Assembly: GCA_965213935.1 (NCBI GenBank)
Contig: CBDCAO010000010.1
Location: 434,001 to 498,000, forward strand
DNA length: 64,000 nt
Direction: 5' to 3'
Origin: Bin52 sp965213935
GTDB lineage: Bacteria > Pseudomonadota > Alphaproteobacteria > Thalassobaculales > Thalassobaculaceae
A model generated the notes under the pieces. The model made no database searches. It saw nothing but the letters and a program-made list of their open reading frames with translations, and was not told the origin of the DNA. Shown piece after piece: positions 1 to 8,925 of the stretch (the stretch's first letter is position 1; each line of letters opens with the position of its first letter). Both the position numbers and the translations under genes were made by a program.

Positions 1-2
1 TT

Positions 3-539
3 GACCGACGGTCCGTGATGGCGGCGGTGCTGATGGGTGGCGGGCTGACAAGCCTTGTCATCGCCGTGCTTCCGGACCCGGGATTCTGGCCGCTGGCGGT
101 ACTCGTCACCGCCTATGGCGGCGTGTGCAGTGCGATCTACCCGCTCTCGGTGTCGCATGCGAACGACCATCTGGACCCGGCAGACCTTGTCGCCGCCAGT
201 GCAGGGCTGATCATGGCCGCGGCCATGGGGGCCGCGATCGGCCCGCTGGCGACGTCGGTGGTCATGCAGGCGTCCGGTCCCCCGGGACTGTTCCTCACCA
301 GCAGCATGATCTGCCTGGTTGCCGGCGGTTTTGCCACATGGCGGATGACGCGTCGCGCGCCGCCGGCCATGGACGATCAGGGACCCTATGTGCTGGTGCC
401 GCGGACCACGCCCGCGGTGGCGGAACTCGATCCGCGCGCCGATCTTGCCTGGAAAGGCGAAGAGGAACATACGCCCCGGGATGGCGAACCCCGGCACCGC
501 GACTCGGCGGGTACGGTTCAGACGGTCTCGGTGCCGTAG
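3..539 (+). CDS. MFS transporter, C-terminal part (5' end outside window)
   Basis: The frame is open to the left edge, so only the last 178 codons are present. The visible part holds several hydrophobic membrane-spanning stretches rich in Gly, Ala, Val and Leu, including a segment with the YGGVCSAIYPLSVSHAND stretch typical of the C-terminal half of small-solute major facilitator transporters, then a polar cytoplasmic tail of about 65 residues. The substrate cannot be told from this fragment. The last 22 bases overlap tail-to-tail with the end of soeC on the other strand. The family call rests on hydrophobicity pattern and general resemblance, so another multi-pass transporter class remains possible. 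Confidence 0.6.
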   Translation, partial: DRRSVMAAVLMGGGLTSLVIAVLPDPGFWPLAVLVTAYGGVCSAIYPLSVSHANDHLDPADLVAASAGLIMAAAMGAAIGPLATSVVMQASGPPGLFLTSSMICLVAGGFATWRMTRRAPPAMDDQGPYVLVPRTTPAVAELDPRADLAWKGEEEHTPRDGEPRHRDSAGTVQTVSVP

Positions 540-1465
540 TAGGCCGTGACCACATGCCGGGCCTCGGCGAAGAACAGCCAGCGTTCGATCAGGGTCCCGA
601 TCACCACGCTCGCGGTTCCCAGCGTCGTGGCGACGACGAGGCCGAACCAGGTGTCGATCAGTGTCGAGACGAGCGCCAGCATGGCCGGAACGGCAAACAG
701 CGTCGATGTGCAGATCTGCCGGAGCCTGGTCGCGTGCCTGCGCGCGATCCGGTATCCCATCTCCCGCATCACGAAGTTGTCGGTGGTGTGCGGGGCGTCC
801 AGCAGACGCACCCGCTCTCCCGCGGCGCCAAGCCCGGTTGCCGTTGCTGAATCGGTCGCGCTCCGGGTGCGGGCAATGTCCCGCCAGTAACCGTGCTTGA
901 CCAGGGCGGCACAGGTCGCGAACAGCAGCACGATCCACCCGAACCGCTCGTGGTAGTGGCCGGCTGCGGCCATGATCAGGCTCAGGATCTGAATGCCGCC
1001 GAGCCCGCCGAGGACAAGGTAGCCGGGTACGACCAGTCCGTTGTTCCACGCTGGTATGGGTTTGAGTGTGGCGTAGATCTTGCCGGTCGCGTACACGGTC
1101 AGCAGCGCTGCCACGGCGGCAAGCAGGCCCCAGGGCCCCCAGGGGACACTCTCGGGGCGCATCCAGCCGGCGAGGAAGGCCAGGGCCGGCAGGTAGGCGG
1201 CGAGCGCGAACAGGCCTTCACGCGACAGCCACGAGGTTCGCCACTGCGAGAGCGCACGCCAGGCCCGTTCGGGTCGACCGAGATGGGCGGTCGAGGCGAG
1301 CAGTCCGCCGGTCACGAGAACCAGTGCGCCTCCGATCGCCCAGCCGCCCACCGTTCCGTCCCGCGGAAGCCAGTCGACTGCGGCGAACAGGCCGGACAGC
1401 GCCAACAGTCCGTAGCCGGCGCCCGACGCCGTGGTGAAGATGATGACCGAAAGGGCTGGATGCAC
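518..1465 (-). CDS. soeC: DmsC/SoeC-type membrane anchor subunit of a molybdenum oxidoreductase
   Basis: A 315-residue, very hydrophobic protein with about eight membrane segments, the size and pattern of the DmsC/SoeC anchor family. It would hold the SoeAB catalytic dimer at the cytoplasmic face of the inner membrane and pass electrons from sulfite oxidation to quinone. The GTG start lies 12 nt after the stop of soeB, and the A-B-C gene order matches the family. No haem-binding CXXCH motif is present. The 3' end overlaps the convergent MFS gene. DmsC-like anchors also serve DMSO and polysulfide reductases, so the Soe name depends on the A subunit. Confidence 0.72.
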   Translation of the reverse strand: MHPALSVIIFTTASGAGYGLLALSGLFAAVDWLPRDGTVGGWAIGGALVLVTGGLLASTAHLGRPERAWRALSQWRTSWLSREGLFALAAYLPALAFLAGWMRPESVPWGPWGLLAAVAALLTVYATGKIYATLKPIPAWNNGLVVPGYLVLGGLGGIQILSLIMAAAGHYHERFGWIVLLFATCAALVKHGYWRDIARTRSATDSATATGLGAAGERVRLLDAPHTTDNFVMREMGYRIARRHATRLRQICTSTLFAVPAMLALVSTLIDTWFGLVVATTLGTASVVIGTLIERWLFFAEARHVVTAYYGTETV

Positions 1466-1477
1466 GACGCCGGTCTC

Positions 1478-2263
1478 CTAGCGTGACAGGACGGCATCGA
1501 CCCAGCGCAGCAGGCCGGAGCCGATCCCCGGGTCCTCCCGCTCCGCGAGGTCTGCGAGCGAAACCGGAACCTCTTCGTCGTCCGCACAGTCGCGCCGCGG
1601 CCGCGGCGGCAGGTACTTGTTTGTCGGCCGGTAGCCGAGTTCCGGCATCAGGTCGTAGCCGGCGCGCTCCGATACCAGAGCCGAGACCGCGGAGTCGGGA
1701 TCGCCGAGATCGCCGAAATGCCGCGCACCGGCCGGACAGGTCGACACACATGCCGGAACCCGGTCCACCTCGTCGAGGTTCTCGTTGTAGATGCGATCGA
1801 TGCACAGGGTGCATTTCTTCATCACCCCGTCGGCATGATCGTATTCCCGCGCACCGTAGGGACAGGCCCAGGAACACAGCTTGCACCCGATACAGGTATC
1901 CGCATTCACCAGGACAATGCCATCTTCCTCCCGCTTGTAGGAGGCGCCGGTGGGGCAAACGGTCACGCAGGCGGCATCCTCGCAGTGCAGGCAGGAGCGC
2001 GGAAAGTGAACCGTCCGGCTGGTCGCGCCGTCGCCGACCTCGAAGGTGTGTACCCGATTGAACCACACGCCCCAGGCACCGGCATCCTCGCCGTCGCGGG
2101 TCTCGGTTCCGGAAAAGCTGTTCCAGTCGGTGAGCGGGCCGGAATGCCCGCCGAAGTTCCATTCCTTGCAGTTGACCGCGCAGGCGTGACATCCGACGCA
2201 GATATCAAGGTCGATGACCAGTCCGAGCTTGCGCCCGGACGGTGAGGCCGGCAGCGCCGTCAT
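1478..2263 (-). CDS. soeB: Four-cluster ferredoxin subunit of sulfite dehydrogenase (SoeB-like)
   Basis: A 261-residue electron-transfer subunit with four cysteine groups for [4Fe-4S] clusters: CVGCHACAVNC near residue 22, HCEDAACVTVCP near residue 97, CIGCKLCSWACP near residue 129 and a split group with CTLC and CVSTCP near residues 151-175. This is the DmsB/NrfC/PsrB arrangement. It should relay electrons from the molybdenum subunit to the membrane anchor. Its ATG overlaps the soeA stop codon (ATGA), so translation is probably coupled. There is no signal peptide, consistent with a cytoplasmic location. Confidence 0.8.
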   Translation of the reverse strand: MTALPASPSGRKLGLVIDLDICVGCHACAVNCKEWNFGGHSGPLTDWNSFSGTETRDGEDAGAWGVWFNRVHTFEVGDGATSRTVHFPRSCLHCEDAACVTVCPTGASYKREEDGIVLVNADTCIGCKLCSWACPYGAREYDHADGVMKKCTLCIDRIYNENLDEVDRVPACVSTCPAGARHFGDLGDPDSAVSALVSERAGYDLMPELGYRPTNKYLPPRPRRDCADDEEVPVSLADLAEREDPGIGSGLLRWVDAVLSR

Positions 2264-5145
2264 CGCTCCTGTCCTCCCTGGACCACGGTGCGCAGTACCG
2301 CGTCGCCCCGCGGCACGGTCCAGATCGGGTCGAGCCGGTGGAACTGCGGTTCGGTGGTCTCCCCCGGCCGGTCCTCGCTCACCCGCTCGATCCTGACCCT
2401 GAGGTCGAACCAGGCCGCCTGGCCGGTCACCGGATCGGCGTTTGCGTACCGGTAGCCGGTTTCTCGCTCGGGCAGCAGGTCGCTGATGACATGGTTGAGC
2501 AGGAAGCCGCGGGAAGCCTCGGGCGCCCGGGGCGAGAGGTTCCAGGCGCCCCGGCGCTTGCCGATGGCGTTCCAGGTCCAGACCGTGTCTGGATTGACGC
2601 CCTCCATCAGCCGTACCTGCACCTTGATCGTCCCGTGGTGCGAGGTCACCCGAACCCAGTCGTCATCGGCAATCCCGAGTTCCCCGGCGCGTGACCGGTT
2701 CATGTACAGCCGGTTGTGGCCGTGGATCTGGCGCAGCCACGCGTTCTGTGATCCCCAGGAGTGGTACATCGCCATGGGCCGCTGGGTGATCGCGTGCATC
2801 GGAAACTGCGCCGTATCCAGCGCATCTTCCTCGAACGGCGTGTACCAGAACGGAAGCGGATCGAAGTACGTTTTCACCCGGTCACGGTGAATGTCGGGGG
2901 GCTGGACGGGACCGTGGCCGTCCGCGGCAAGGCGGAACCGCTGCAGCGCCTCGACGTAGATCTGCAGCGTGATCGGTTCGGGCGCACCAATCAGCCCGAG
3001 AGAGACCGCCTTCTCGAGATAGGCCCGGTTGGCGTGCTTGAAATAGCGTTCCTCCGGCGCAAGCTCATGGCGCCAGAAACATCCGTTCTCGATGTAACGC
3101 TCGAGCTGGTCGGGGTTGACCGCGCCCTTGCCTTCCCCGGTGCCGTCGGGTCCCCGGAACCCGGCGAGCGGACCGATCCCCGGTGCGCGCTCGTGGTTGA
3201 CCAGGTAGTCGGCGTAGCCGTCCGGGTAGCGTGGCCCGCCCTTCTCGTCCACGAACGCGGGCAGGCCGAGCCTTGCTCCGAGGTCGATCAGAACGTCCTG
3301 GAACGGGCGAACGTCGCGGCGTGGGCTGACCACGGGCTGGCGGATCGAATCCGCGACCCCGTTTGCGTCACAGATCGGCCGGTCGAGCAGGGAGATGCAG
3401 TCCCATCGTTCCAGGTAGGTGGTGTCCGGCAGGATCAGGTCGGCGTAGGGCACCATTTCCGAGAAGTAGGCGTCGGAATAGATGATACGCGGAATCCTGT
3501 ATTCCCCCGCCTCGTCGTCCCATGCCGTGAGATGTTCGATGGTGCCGGACACGTTCATCGACGAGTTCCAGCTCATGTTGGCCATGTACATGAACAGGGT
3601 GTCGATCGGGTAGGGATCGCCACGTGCCGCGTTTCCGATCACGAGTTGCATGAGCCCGTGTGCCGACATGGGTGCTTCCCACGAATAGGCCCGGTCGATC
3701 CGGCGCGGCGATCCGTCATCGTTGACCAGCAGGTCTTCGGGTCCGACCGGGAAGCCGAGTGGCGGACCCGGCAGTGGCCGGCCGGCTTCGACCTCGCCAG
3801 TCTTCCCGGCGGGTTTGAGCGGCGGCGGGGCCGGCTTGGGGAAGGGGGGCTTGTAGCGAAAGCCGCCAGGGGTATCGATGGTGCCGAGCAGCATCTGCAG
3901 CAGGTGGAGAGCACGACAGGTCTGGAACCCGTTCGAATGCGCCGAGATTCCCCTCATGGCGTGCATGGAGACCGGTCGTCCGGTCATGGTCTCGTGGCGC
4001 CGGCCGGCCCAGTCGGTCCAGGGCACGTCGAGGGTGACCGGATGTTCAAAGGCGTGGTGGGCAAGTTCGGAGGCCAGGGCGCGTATGCGTGCTGCCGGAA
4101 CCCCGCAGACGCTCTCTGCGGCGTCCGGACCGTGGCATTCGTCAAGGTAGCGCGAGGCCATCAGGTGGAACACCGGAGCCGCCTCCCTGCCATCGGGCAG
4201 GGTTTGCAGGCCGACAAGCGCCGGTCTGAACCCGGTTCCCGAGGCCGGGACCGTGGCGCGGGCATCGCTGTCCCAGGCCAGCGGACGCCCCTCGTCATCG
4301 CGGGCGAACAGCCCGTGGTCCGGCGCACCCGGGTCCTGGATTACCAGCCAGGGCGCGTTGGTGTAGCTGACCAGGTAGGCGAGGTCGATCCGGTCCGCCC
4401 GCAGCAGCTCGTGGATGAGAGCACCGATCAGGACGCCGTCTGTGCCCGGGCGGATGCCGATCCACTCGTCCGCGATGGCCGAGTAGCCGGTCTTGACGGG
4501 GTTGATCGAGATGAACCGCGCACCCCGGGTCTTCAGCGTCCCCAGCCCGGCCTTGATCGGGTTGGAATCATGATCCTCCGCAACCCCGAACATGACGAAG
4601 CAGCGGGTGTTTTCCCAGTCGGGTTCGCCGAATTCCCAGAACGAGCCTCCGATGGAGTAGAGGCCCGCGGCAGCCATGTTGACGGAACAGAATCCACCGT
4701 GAGCGGCGTGGTTCGGTGTCCCGAACTGGCTTGCCCAGAATCCGGTCAGCGCCTGGCTCTGGTCCCGGCCAGTGAAGAATGCCAGGCGGCGCGGATCGGT
4801 CTTGCGCACATCGGACAGCCATGCGGTCGCCATCTTGAGCGCCTGGTCCCAGCTGATCGGCCGGAACTCGCCGGAACCCCGCGGCCCGGTGCGCATCAGC
4901 GGGCGGGTCAGCCGGGCCGGCGAGTAGTGTTGCATGATGCCCGCCGAGCCCTTGGCGCACAGCACGCCCTTGTTGACCGGATGGTCGGGGTTGCCCTCGA
5001 TGTAGCGGACATCACCGTCCTTCAGGTGAACCCTGATGCCGCAACGACAGGCGCACATGTAGCAGGTGGTGGTCTTGACCTCGTCCGAAACCGGCGGGGA
5101 GGTATCGACGGTCTCTCGTACCGTCGCGAACGGGTTGACGCTCAT
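2260..5145 (-). CDS. soeA: Molybdopterin oxidoreductase catalytic subunit, sulfite dehydrogenase SoeA-like
   Basis: A 961-residue protein of the DMSO reductase superfamily. The N-terminus has the [4Fe-4S] motif at C28, C31, C35 and C63, followed by bis-MGD-binding regions and a C-terminal molybdopterin dinucleotide domain (the QNAWLRQIHGHNRLYMN stretch). A cysteine in a GGFCSVNM segment is a candidate molybdenum ligand. No twin-arginine signal is seen, which fits cytoplasmic SoeA and argues against periplasmic relatives such as PhsA or TtrA. The chosen ATG avoids ten extra residues of an upstream in-frame start. Together with soeB and soeC, and with a sulfite exporter nearby, direct oxidation of sulfite to sulfate is the best reading. 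Other cytoplasmic complexes of this family are not excluded. Confidence 0.75.
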   Translation of the reverse strand: MSVNPFATVRETVDTSPPVSDEVKTTTCYMCACRCGIRVHLKDGDVRYIEGNPDHPVNKGVLCAKGSAGIMQHYSPARLTRPLMRTGPRGSGEFRPISWDQALKMATAWLSDVRKTDPRRLAFFTGRDQSQALTGFWASQFGTPNHAAHGGFCSVNMAAAGLYSIGGSFWEFGEPDWENTRCFVMFGVAEDHDSNPIKAGLGTLKTRGARFISINPVKTGYSAIADEWIGIRPGTDGVLIGALIHELLRADRIDLAYLVSYTNAPWLVIQDPGAPDHGLFARDDEGRPLAWDSDARATVPASGTGFRPALVGLQTLPDGREAAPVFHLMASRYLDECHGPDAAESVCGVPAARIRALASELAHHAFEHPVTLDVPWTDWAGRRHETMTGRPVSMHAMRGISAHSNGFQTCRALHLLQMLLGTIDTPGGFRYKPPFPKPAPPPLKPAGKTGEVEAGRPLPGPPLGFPVGPEDLLVNDDGSPRRIDRAYSWEAPMSAHGLMQLVIGNAARGDPYPIDTLFMYMANMSWNSSMNVSGTIEHLTAWDDEAGEYRIPRIIYSDAYFSEMVPYADLILPDTTYLERWDCISLLDRPICDANGVADSIRQPVVSPRRDVRPFQDVLIDLGARLGLPAFVDEKGGPRYPDGYADYLVNHERAPGIGPLAGFRGPDGTGEGKGAVNPDQLERYIENGCFWRHELAPEERYFKHANRAYLEKAVSLGLIGAPEPITLQIYVEALQRFRLAADGHGPVQPPDIHRDRVKTYFDPLPFWYTPFEEDALDTAQFPMHAITQRPMAMYHSWGSQNAWLRQIHGHNRLYMNRSRAGELGIADDDWVRVTSHHGTIKVQVRLMEGVNPDTVWTWNAIGKRRGAWNLSPRAPEASRGFLLNHVISDLLPERETGYRYANADPVTGQAAWFDLRVRIERVSEDRPGETTEPQFHRLDPIWTVPRGDAVLRTVVQGGQER

Positions 5146-5259
5146 GCAACTTCCGATGATCGGTGGCTCCAGCAACCTGCGACTGTGACCCGGCCCATGG
5201 TACGGGTCAAGCGGACCCGGAAGATGCCGCCCACTGCGTGCAGAGCCGGAATGACCGTC

Positions 5260-5751
5260 TCAGGTGAGCGCGTCGATCTGCGCGTCGGTCAGAGAGCCCG
5301 GCACGACCGTGTAGGGTATGCGTAGAGTGTTGGCGCCCTTTCCTCCCAGGTAGCTTACCAGCGGTCCGGGCCCATCGGCTCCGGTTCCGGCTGCGAGGAT
5401 CAGCACCGATACGGTCGGATCCTCGCTGACGAGCGACGTAAGCTCGCGCACGATTGGTCCGACCCGGATGTAGACCACCGCCACCTGCCCGGACATCTCG
5501 TAGGCGAGATCCACGAGTTCCACCAGCCGGTGTTCGGCCTCGAGCCGTGCCTCGTCCTCCATCAACGCACTGACGCCGGCCCAGTGATGGAAGTTGGCCG
5601 GCTCCAGCGCCAGGAACAGCGCGATCCGCCCGCCGGTGTTCCGTGCCCTCAGCGCGGCGAATCGCAGGGCGACCCGCATTTCCTCGGTATCGTCGATGAC
5701 GACCAGGAATATCCGGTGATGGTGGTGGTCCTCCAGTACTGTTTCACCCAT
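5260..5751 (-). CDS. Universal stress protein (UspA) domain protein
   Basis: A 163-residue protein with the alternating beta-alpha pattern of the UspA fold: a first strand RIFLVVIDD followed by a long helix, a central helix-rich part, and a C-terminal strand VSVLILAAG. The ATP-binding G-2x-G-9x-GS motif is not clearly present, although GTGADGPGPLVSYLGGKG is in the right place, so nucleotide binding is uncertain. The ATG at 5751 has a GGGAGGA Shine-Dalgarno about 4 nt upstream; an in-frame GTG lies one codon earlier. It sits between the TIGR02186 gene and soeA on the same strand, suggesting it belongs to the sulfur block. Confidence 0.7.
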   Translation of the reverse strand: MGETVLEDHHHHRIFLVVIDDTEEMRVALRFAALRARNTGGRIALFLALEPANFHHWAGVSALMEDEARLEAEHRLVELVDLAYEMSGQVAVVYIRVGPIVRELTSLVSEDPTVSVLILAAGTGADGPGPLVSYLGGKGANTLRIPYTVVPGSLTDAQIDALT

Positions 5752-5895
5752 CACGTCCTCCCATCCCTCGGGGGGCCATATCGACAGTGTGACAGCGGAT
5801 CATACCGCGAGCCTTCGATCGATTTCACGGTTCGCCGGGTACCCGGCGGCAACGCCTTCCCGCGTCTCTGCGGCGGGCTGCAGCGCTGGAAGTCA

Positions 5896-6648
5896 CTACA
5901 CATTGCGGAAGATAACCCCGGCGAGCCAGCCCGCCGCAATGGCGACGACGATCGCCGCGGCACCGTAGAGCGGCGCGCGGTCGTGCGCCCAGGTGTAGAC
6001 CTCGGCTCCGAACCCGGACTTCTGGACCACGATCGGCTTTTCGATCAGCTGAACCGGCGCGCCGTCACGAAACAGATAGATCGTGGCGGTGTAGTTTCCG
6101 GTGGCCATGTTGGCCGGAAAGTACACCGGTGTACGGAACAGCCGTTCGGATATGATCGAAACCGGTGCCGGCCCGGTGTCATAGAGGCCGTCCGTTCGCT
6201 TGTTGCGAACCAGGGCCTTGCGGAAATCCTCGATCTCGAGCGGGGACCGGTGCCGGTCTCTCGGCGCCGGGGTGAACTCGAGGTTGTCGGCGCCGATGTT
6301 CAGCCGGCGCAGTGTGGAGGGATCGGCGATCTCTTCCAGCGGCCTGCTGGTGGCGAGCTGGTGGAAGTTGGGTGCGTCCTGAAAGACAACGCTGTCGGCA
6401 TTGACCCAGATACCCGCGATCCGTTGCTTGCGTCGCACCACCACTGTTTCCGCGGGTCCCCGGATGACCACCACGATGTCGCCGGCACCATCGACGGCTC
6501 CGAACAGCAGGACGTCGGTTCCGGTAAAACCTGTGGTAATCGCCACGTGCCGGCGCGAAGTATCCGCGACCAGCACCTCGGCCGCGGCAGGCGTGGAGCT
6601 CATCACCAGGAGAACCAGCATCCGGGCGAGCAGGGGGGACTGTGACAC
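5896..6648 (-). CDS. TIGR02186 family membrane-anchored protein
   Basis: A 250-residue protein with an N-terminal signal segment, an extracytoplasmic beta-rich domain and a single C-terminal membrane helix (about residues 228-246). This matches the TIGR02186 family, commonly found beside TauE/SafE permeases in alphaproteobacteria; its biochemical role is unknown. The GTG start is preferred because a TGAGGG Shine-Dalgarno overlaps the tauE-like stop codon 8-12 nt upstream; the next in-frame ATG is nine codons later and also possible. The pairing suggests a periplasm-facing partner of the exporter, which is inference. Confidence 0.72.
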   Translation of the reverse strand: MSQSPLLARMLVLLVMSSTPAAAEVLVADTSRRHVAITTGFTGTDVLLFGAVDGAGDIVVVIRGPAETVVVRRKQRIAGIWVNADSVVFQDAPNFHQLATSRPLEEIADPSTLRRLNIGADNLEFTPAPRDRHRSPLEIEDFRKALVRNKRTDGLYDTGPAPVSIISERLFRTPVYFPANMATGNYTATIYLFRDGAPVQLIEKPIVVQKSGFGAEVYTWAHDRAPLYGAAAIVVAIAAGWLAGVIFRNV

Positions 6649-6659
6649 CGGGCGCGCCC

Positions 6660-7580
6660 TCAGTGGCCCACGATCGGTGCGATCGAGAAGAGGTCGTCCG
6701 GACGTGCCACCAGGTCGAACGCGAGCTTGGCGCACACCGCCAGGACCATGAGCGAGAGCAGGCCGCGGAGTTGTTCTCCCTTCATCTGGACCGAGTATTT
6801 GCTGCCGAACTGGGCACCGACCACCGCACCGGCCAGGAGCAGCAGGGCGAGCACGACGTCGACGGTCTGGGTCGATACCGCCTGCAGGAAGGTCACGTTC
6901 GCGGTCACGAAGATGATCTGGAACAGCGAGGTGCCGACCACCACCGAGGTCGGCATTCCCAGCAGGTAGATCATGGCCGGGATCATGATGAAGCCGCCGC
7001 CCACGCCCATCAGCGCCGACAGAACGCCCACAAAGGCGCCGATGCCGAACGGGAGAATGGCGCTGATGTAGAGCTTGGAACGTCGAAACCGGACCTTGAG
7101 CGGCAGGCCGTGCAGCCAGTTGTGCTGGTGCAGCTTGCCGCGCCGGGCTCCGATCGCCCGCGAGCGCCGGATCGCCCGGATGCTCTCGTACAGCATCAGA
7201 CCGCCGATGGCGCCGAGGAACACCACGTAGCACATGCGGATGACCAGATCGATCTGGCCCACGGTCTGCAGCTGCTTGAACAGGAACACGCCCAGTGAAG
7301 AGCCGGCAAACCCGCCCGCGACCAGGACGGCGCCCATCTTGAAGTCGACGTTCCCGCGGCGCCAGTGGGCGAGCACGCCGGAGACCGAACTCGCAACGAT
7401 CTGGTTGGCCTCGGTACCCACCGCAACCGGCGCCGGGACCCCGATGAAGATGAGCAGCGGTGTCATGAGGAAACCACCACCGACGCCGAACAGGCCGGAC
7501 AGGAATCCGATCATCCCGCCCATCCCGCAGATGAGGAAGATGTTGACGGACATCTCCGCAATCGGGAGATAGATGTGCAT
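6660..7580 (-). CDS. TauE/SafE family sulfite/sulfonate exporter-like permease
   Basis: A 306-residue inner-membrane protein with about eight hydrophobic segments and the internal duplication of the TauE/SafE family: GLFGVGGGFLMTPLLI in the first half and ALMGVGGGFIMIPAMI in the second. Members are proposed to export sulfite, sulfoacetate or related anions, and some relatives import or export other organic acids. Position between a rhodanese and soeABC supports sulfite or sulfonate as the cargo. The TIGR02186 gene begins 11 nt after its stop and is probably co-transcribed. The 142-base gap upstream may hold a promoter, but I could not assign one. Confidence 0.85.
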   Translation of the reverse strand: MHIYLPIAEMSVNIFLICGMGGMIGFLSGLFGVGGGFLMTPLLIFIGVPAPVAVGTEANQIVASSVSGVLAHWRRGNVDFKMGAVLVAGGFAGSSLGVFLFKQLQTVGQIDLVIRMCYVVFLGAIGGLMLYESIRAIRRSRAIGARRGKLHQHNWLHGLPLKVRFRRSKLYISAILPFGIGAFVGVLSALMGVGGGFIMIPAMIYLLGMPTSVVVGTSLFQIIFVTANVTFLQAVSTQTVDVVLALLLLAGAVVGAQFGSKYSVQMKGEQLRGLLSLMVLAVCAKLAFDLVARPDDLFSIAPIVGH

Positions 7581-7722
7581 GGGCCGAGGTTCGCCGTCCG
7601 GATGGAGTATGCTGCCTGTCAGATCTCCGGAACGCAGGCCTGATGGTCGACGGTACCGGTGTAGGACCGGGACAATACAGAATTTCCGGGCCGGTGTCTT
7701 GCCTGCGTCGGCGGCGCGGGCG

Positions 7723-8055
7723 TTACCCGGGGCAGGTGGACCCGCCCTGCTGCTTCCAGGCCTCGATCCCGCCGGCGAGCCGCAGGATGGTCCGGCGGTA
7801 GCCCGCCCGAAGCATGAGTTCCGCAGCCAGCCCGCAGCGCACGCCGCTCTTGCAGTGCAGGACCAGGCTCGACTCCGGCTCGATGCGAACCTTCGAAGGA
7901 TCGAACATCGAGAGTGGAAGCAGGTGCGAACCCGGTATGCGCTCGGCCTGGAACTCGTGGGGCTCGCGCACGTCGAACAGCGTGGCCGCGCCCGTGTCCA
8001 TCAGCGTGCGCAGCGTCGTGCTGTCGATCATCCGGATCTCGGGCCACTCGGCCAT
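7723..8055 (-). CDS. Single-domain rhodanese-like protein
   Basis: A 110-residue protein consisting of one rhodanese domain. The active-site loop is HCKSGVRC (Cys near residue 69), preceded by the FDVREPHEF signature near residue 27, and it ends with GGIEAWKQQGG, typical of the fold. Such proteins transfer sulfane sulfur from thiosulfate or persulfides to thiol acceptors. The ATG has a strong GGAGG 9 nt upstream. It lies in the same orientation as the exporter and soeABC genes and may supply sulfur intermediates to that route. Confidence 0.85.
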   Translation of the reverse strand: MAEWPEIRMIDSTTLRTLMDTGAATLFDVREPHEFQAERIPGSHLLPLSMFDPSKVRIEPESSLVLHCKSGVRCGLAAELMLRAGYRRTILRLAGGIEAWKQQGGSTCPG

Positions 8056-8148
8056 GGTGAGAACCTCCGTGGGGTGCTCGAGACATGTCCATATCGACTG
8101 CGCGGGCCGGCGGCAACCCGCCGGTTGCCGGAGACGAATCGTAATCGG

Positions 8149-8925
8149 TCAGGCGCTGGCAAGCACCTCGCGGCGCAATTCGGCAGACACCTGCCCCTTG
8201 AGTGAGGTGAACGCGGGGTCCGACTTCAGTTCGGGCAGGCGCGGACGCTCGAAGGGACAGGCGAACTCGCCGAGCACCCGCCCCGGGCGCGCGGACATCA
8301 GCACCACGCGATCAGCGAGGAACAGTGCTTCCTCGACGTCATGGGTGACCAGCAGCACCGTGCGCCGCTTGTCCCGCCACAGGGTCTCGAGCATCTCCTG
8401 CATCAGCCCGCGCGTCTGCTGGTCCAGGGCGCCGAACGGTTCGTCGAGCAGCAGCAGTTCGGGCTCGGTTGCAAGGGCGCGGGCCAGTGCGCCGCGCTGC
8501 TTCATGCCGCCGGACAGGCTGTTCGGATAGTGATCGGCGAACTCGCCGAGCCCCACGGCCGCAAGCAGGGCGTCGGCTCGCGCGAGACGGTCAGTCTTTG
8601 ACGCGATCCGTCGGCTGAGCCCGAAGGCCACATTGCCCCGCAAGGTCAGCCACGGGAACAGCGAGAAGGTCTGGAATACCATGCCGCAGGAGGAAACCGG
8701 CCCCTTTACGGGTTCACCGCCCAGCCTGATGGTGCCGATATCGGGGATGTCGAGGCCGGCGACGAGGCGCAGCAACGATGACTTGCCGCAGCCGGACGGG
8801 CCGACCAGCGCCACGAAACCGCCGGCGTCGACACTGAGATCGAACGGACCGAGTGCGTGGAGGGACCCGCTACGCCGACGCACCGGGAACCGGCGGGTGA
8901 CGCCGGCAAGTTCGACGCTGGTCAC
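8149..8925 (-). CDS. ABC transporter ATP-binding protein, SsuB/TauB-like
   Basis: A 258-residue ATPase with Walker A GPSGCGKSS (near residue 42), signature LSGGMKQR, Walker B LLLLDEPFGALD and an H-loop VTHDVEEA. The DEPFGALD form and overall length are those of nitrate/sulfonate/taurine importers. The GTG start forms GTGA with the stop of the upstream dioxygenase gene, giving the expected family length; upstream in-frame codons do not look like protein. No permease or binding-protein gene accompanies it here, so it must work with partners encoded elsewhere or be a leftover of a larger operon. Confidence 0.85.
   Translation of the reverse strand: MTSVELAGVTRRFPVRRRSGSLHALGPFDLSVDAGGFVALVGPSGCGKSSLLRLVAGLDIPDIGTIRLGGEPVKGPVSSCGMVFQTFSLFPWLTLRGNVAFGLSRRIASKTDRLARADALLAAVGLGEFADHYPNSLSGGMKQRGALARALATEPELLLLDEPFGALDQQTRGLMQEMLETLWRDKRRTVLLVTHDVEEALFLADRVVLMSARPGRVLGEFACPFERPRLPELKSDPAFTSLKGQVSAELRREVLASA

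Noticed and set aside
2761..5325. Plus-strand open frame of 854 codons opposite soeA
   Set aside because: It is antisense to a clearly conserved gene, has no recognisable domain, and long antisense frames are expected in DNA this GC-rich.
6649..7233. N-terminal extension of the TIGR02186 frame into the tauE-like gene
   Set aside because: It is an alternate-frame reading of the permease gene; a GTG with a ribosome site right after the permease stop gives the family length.
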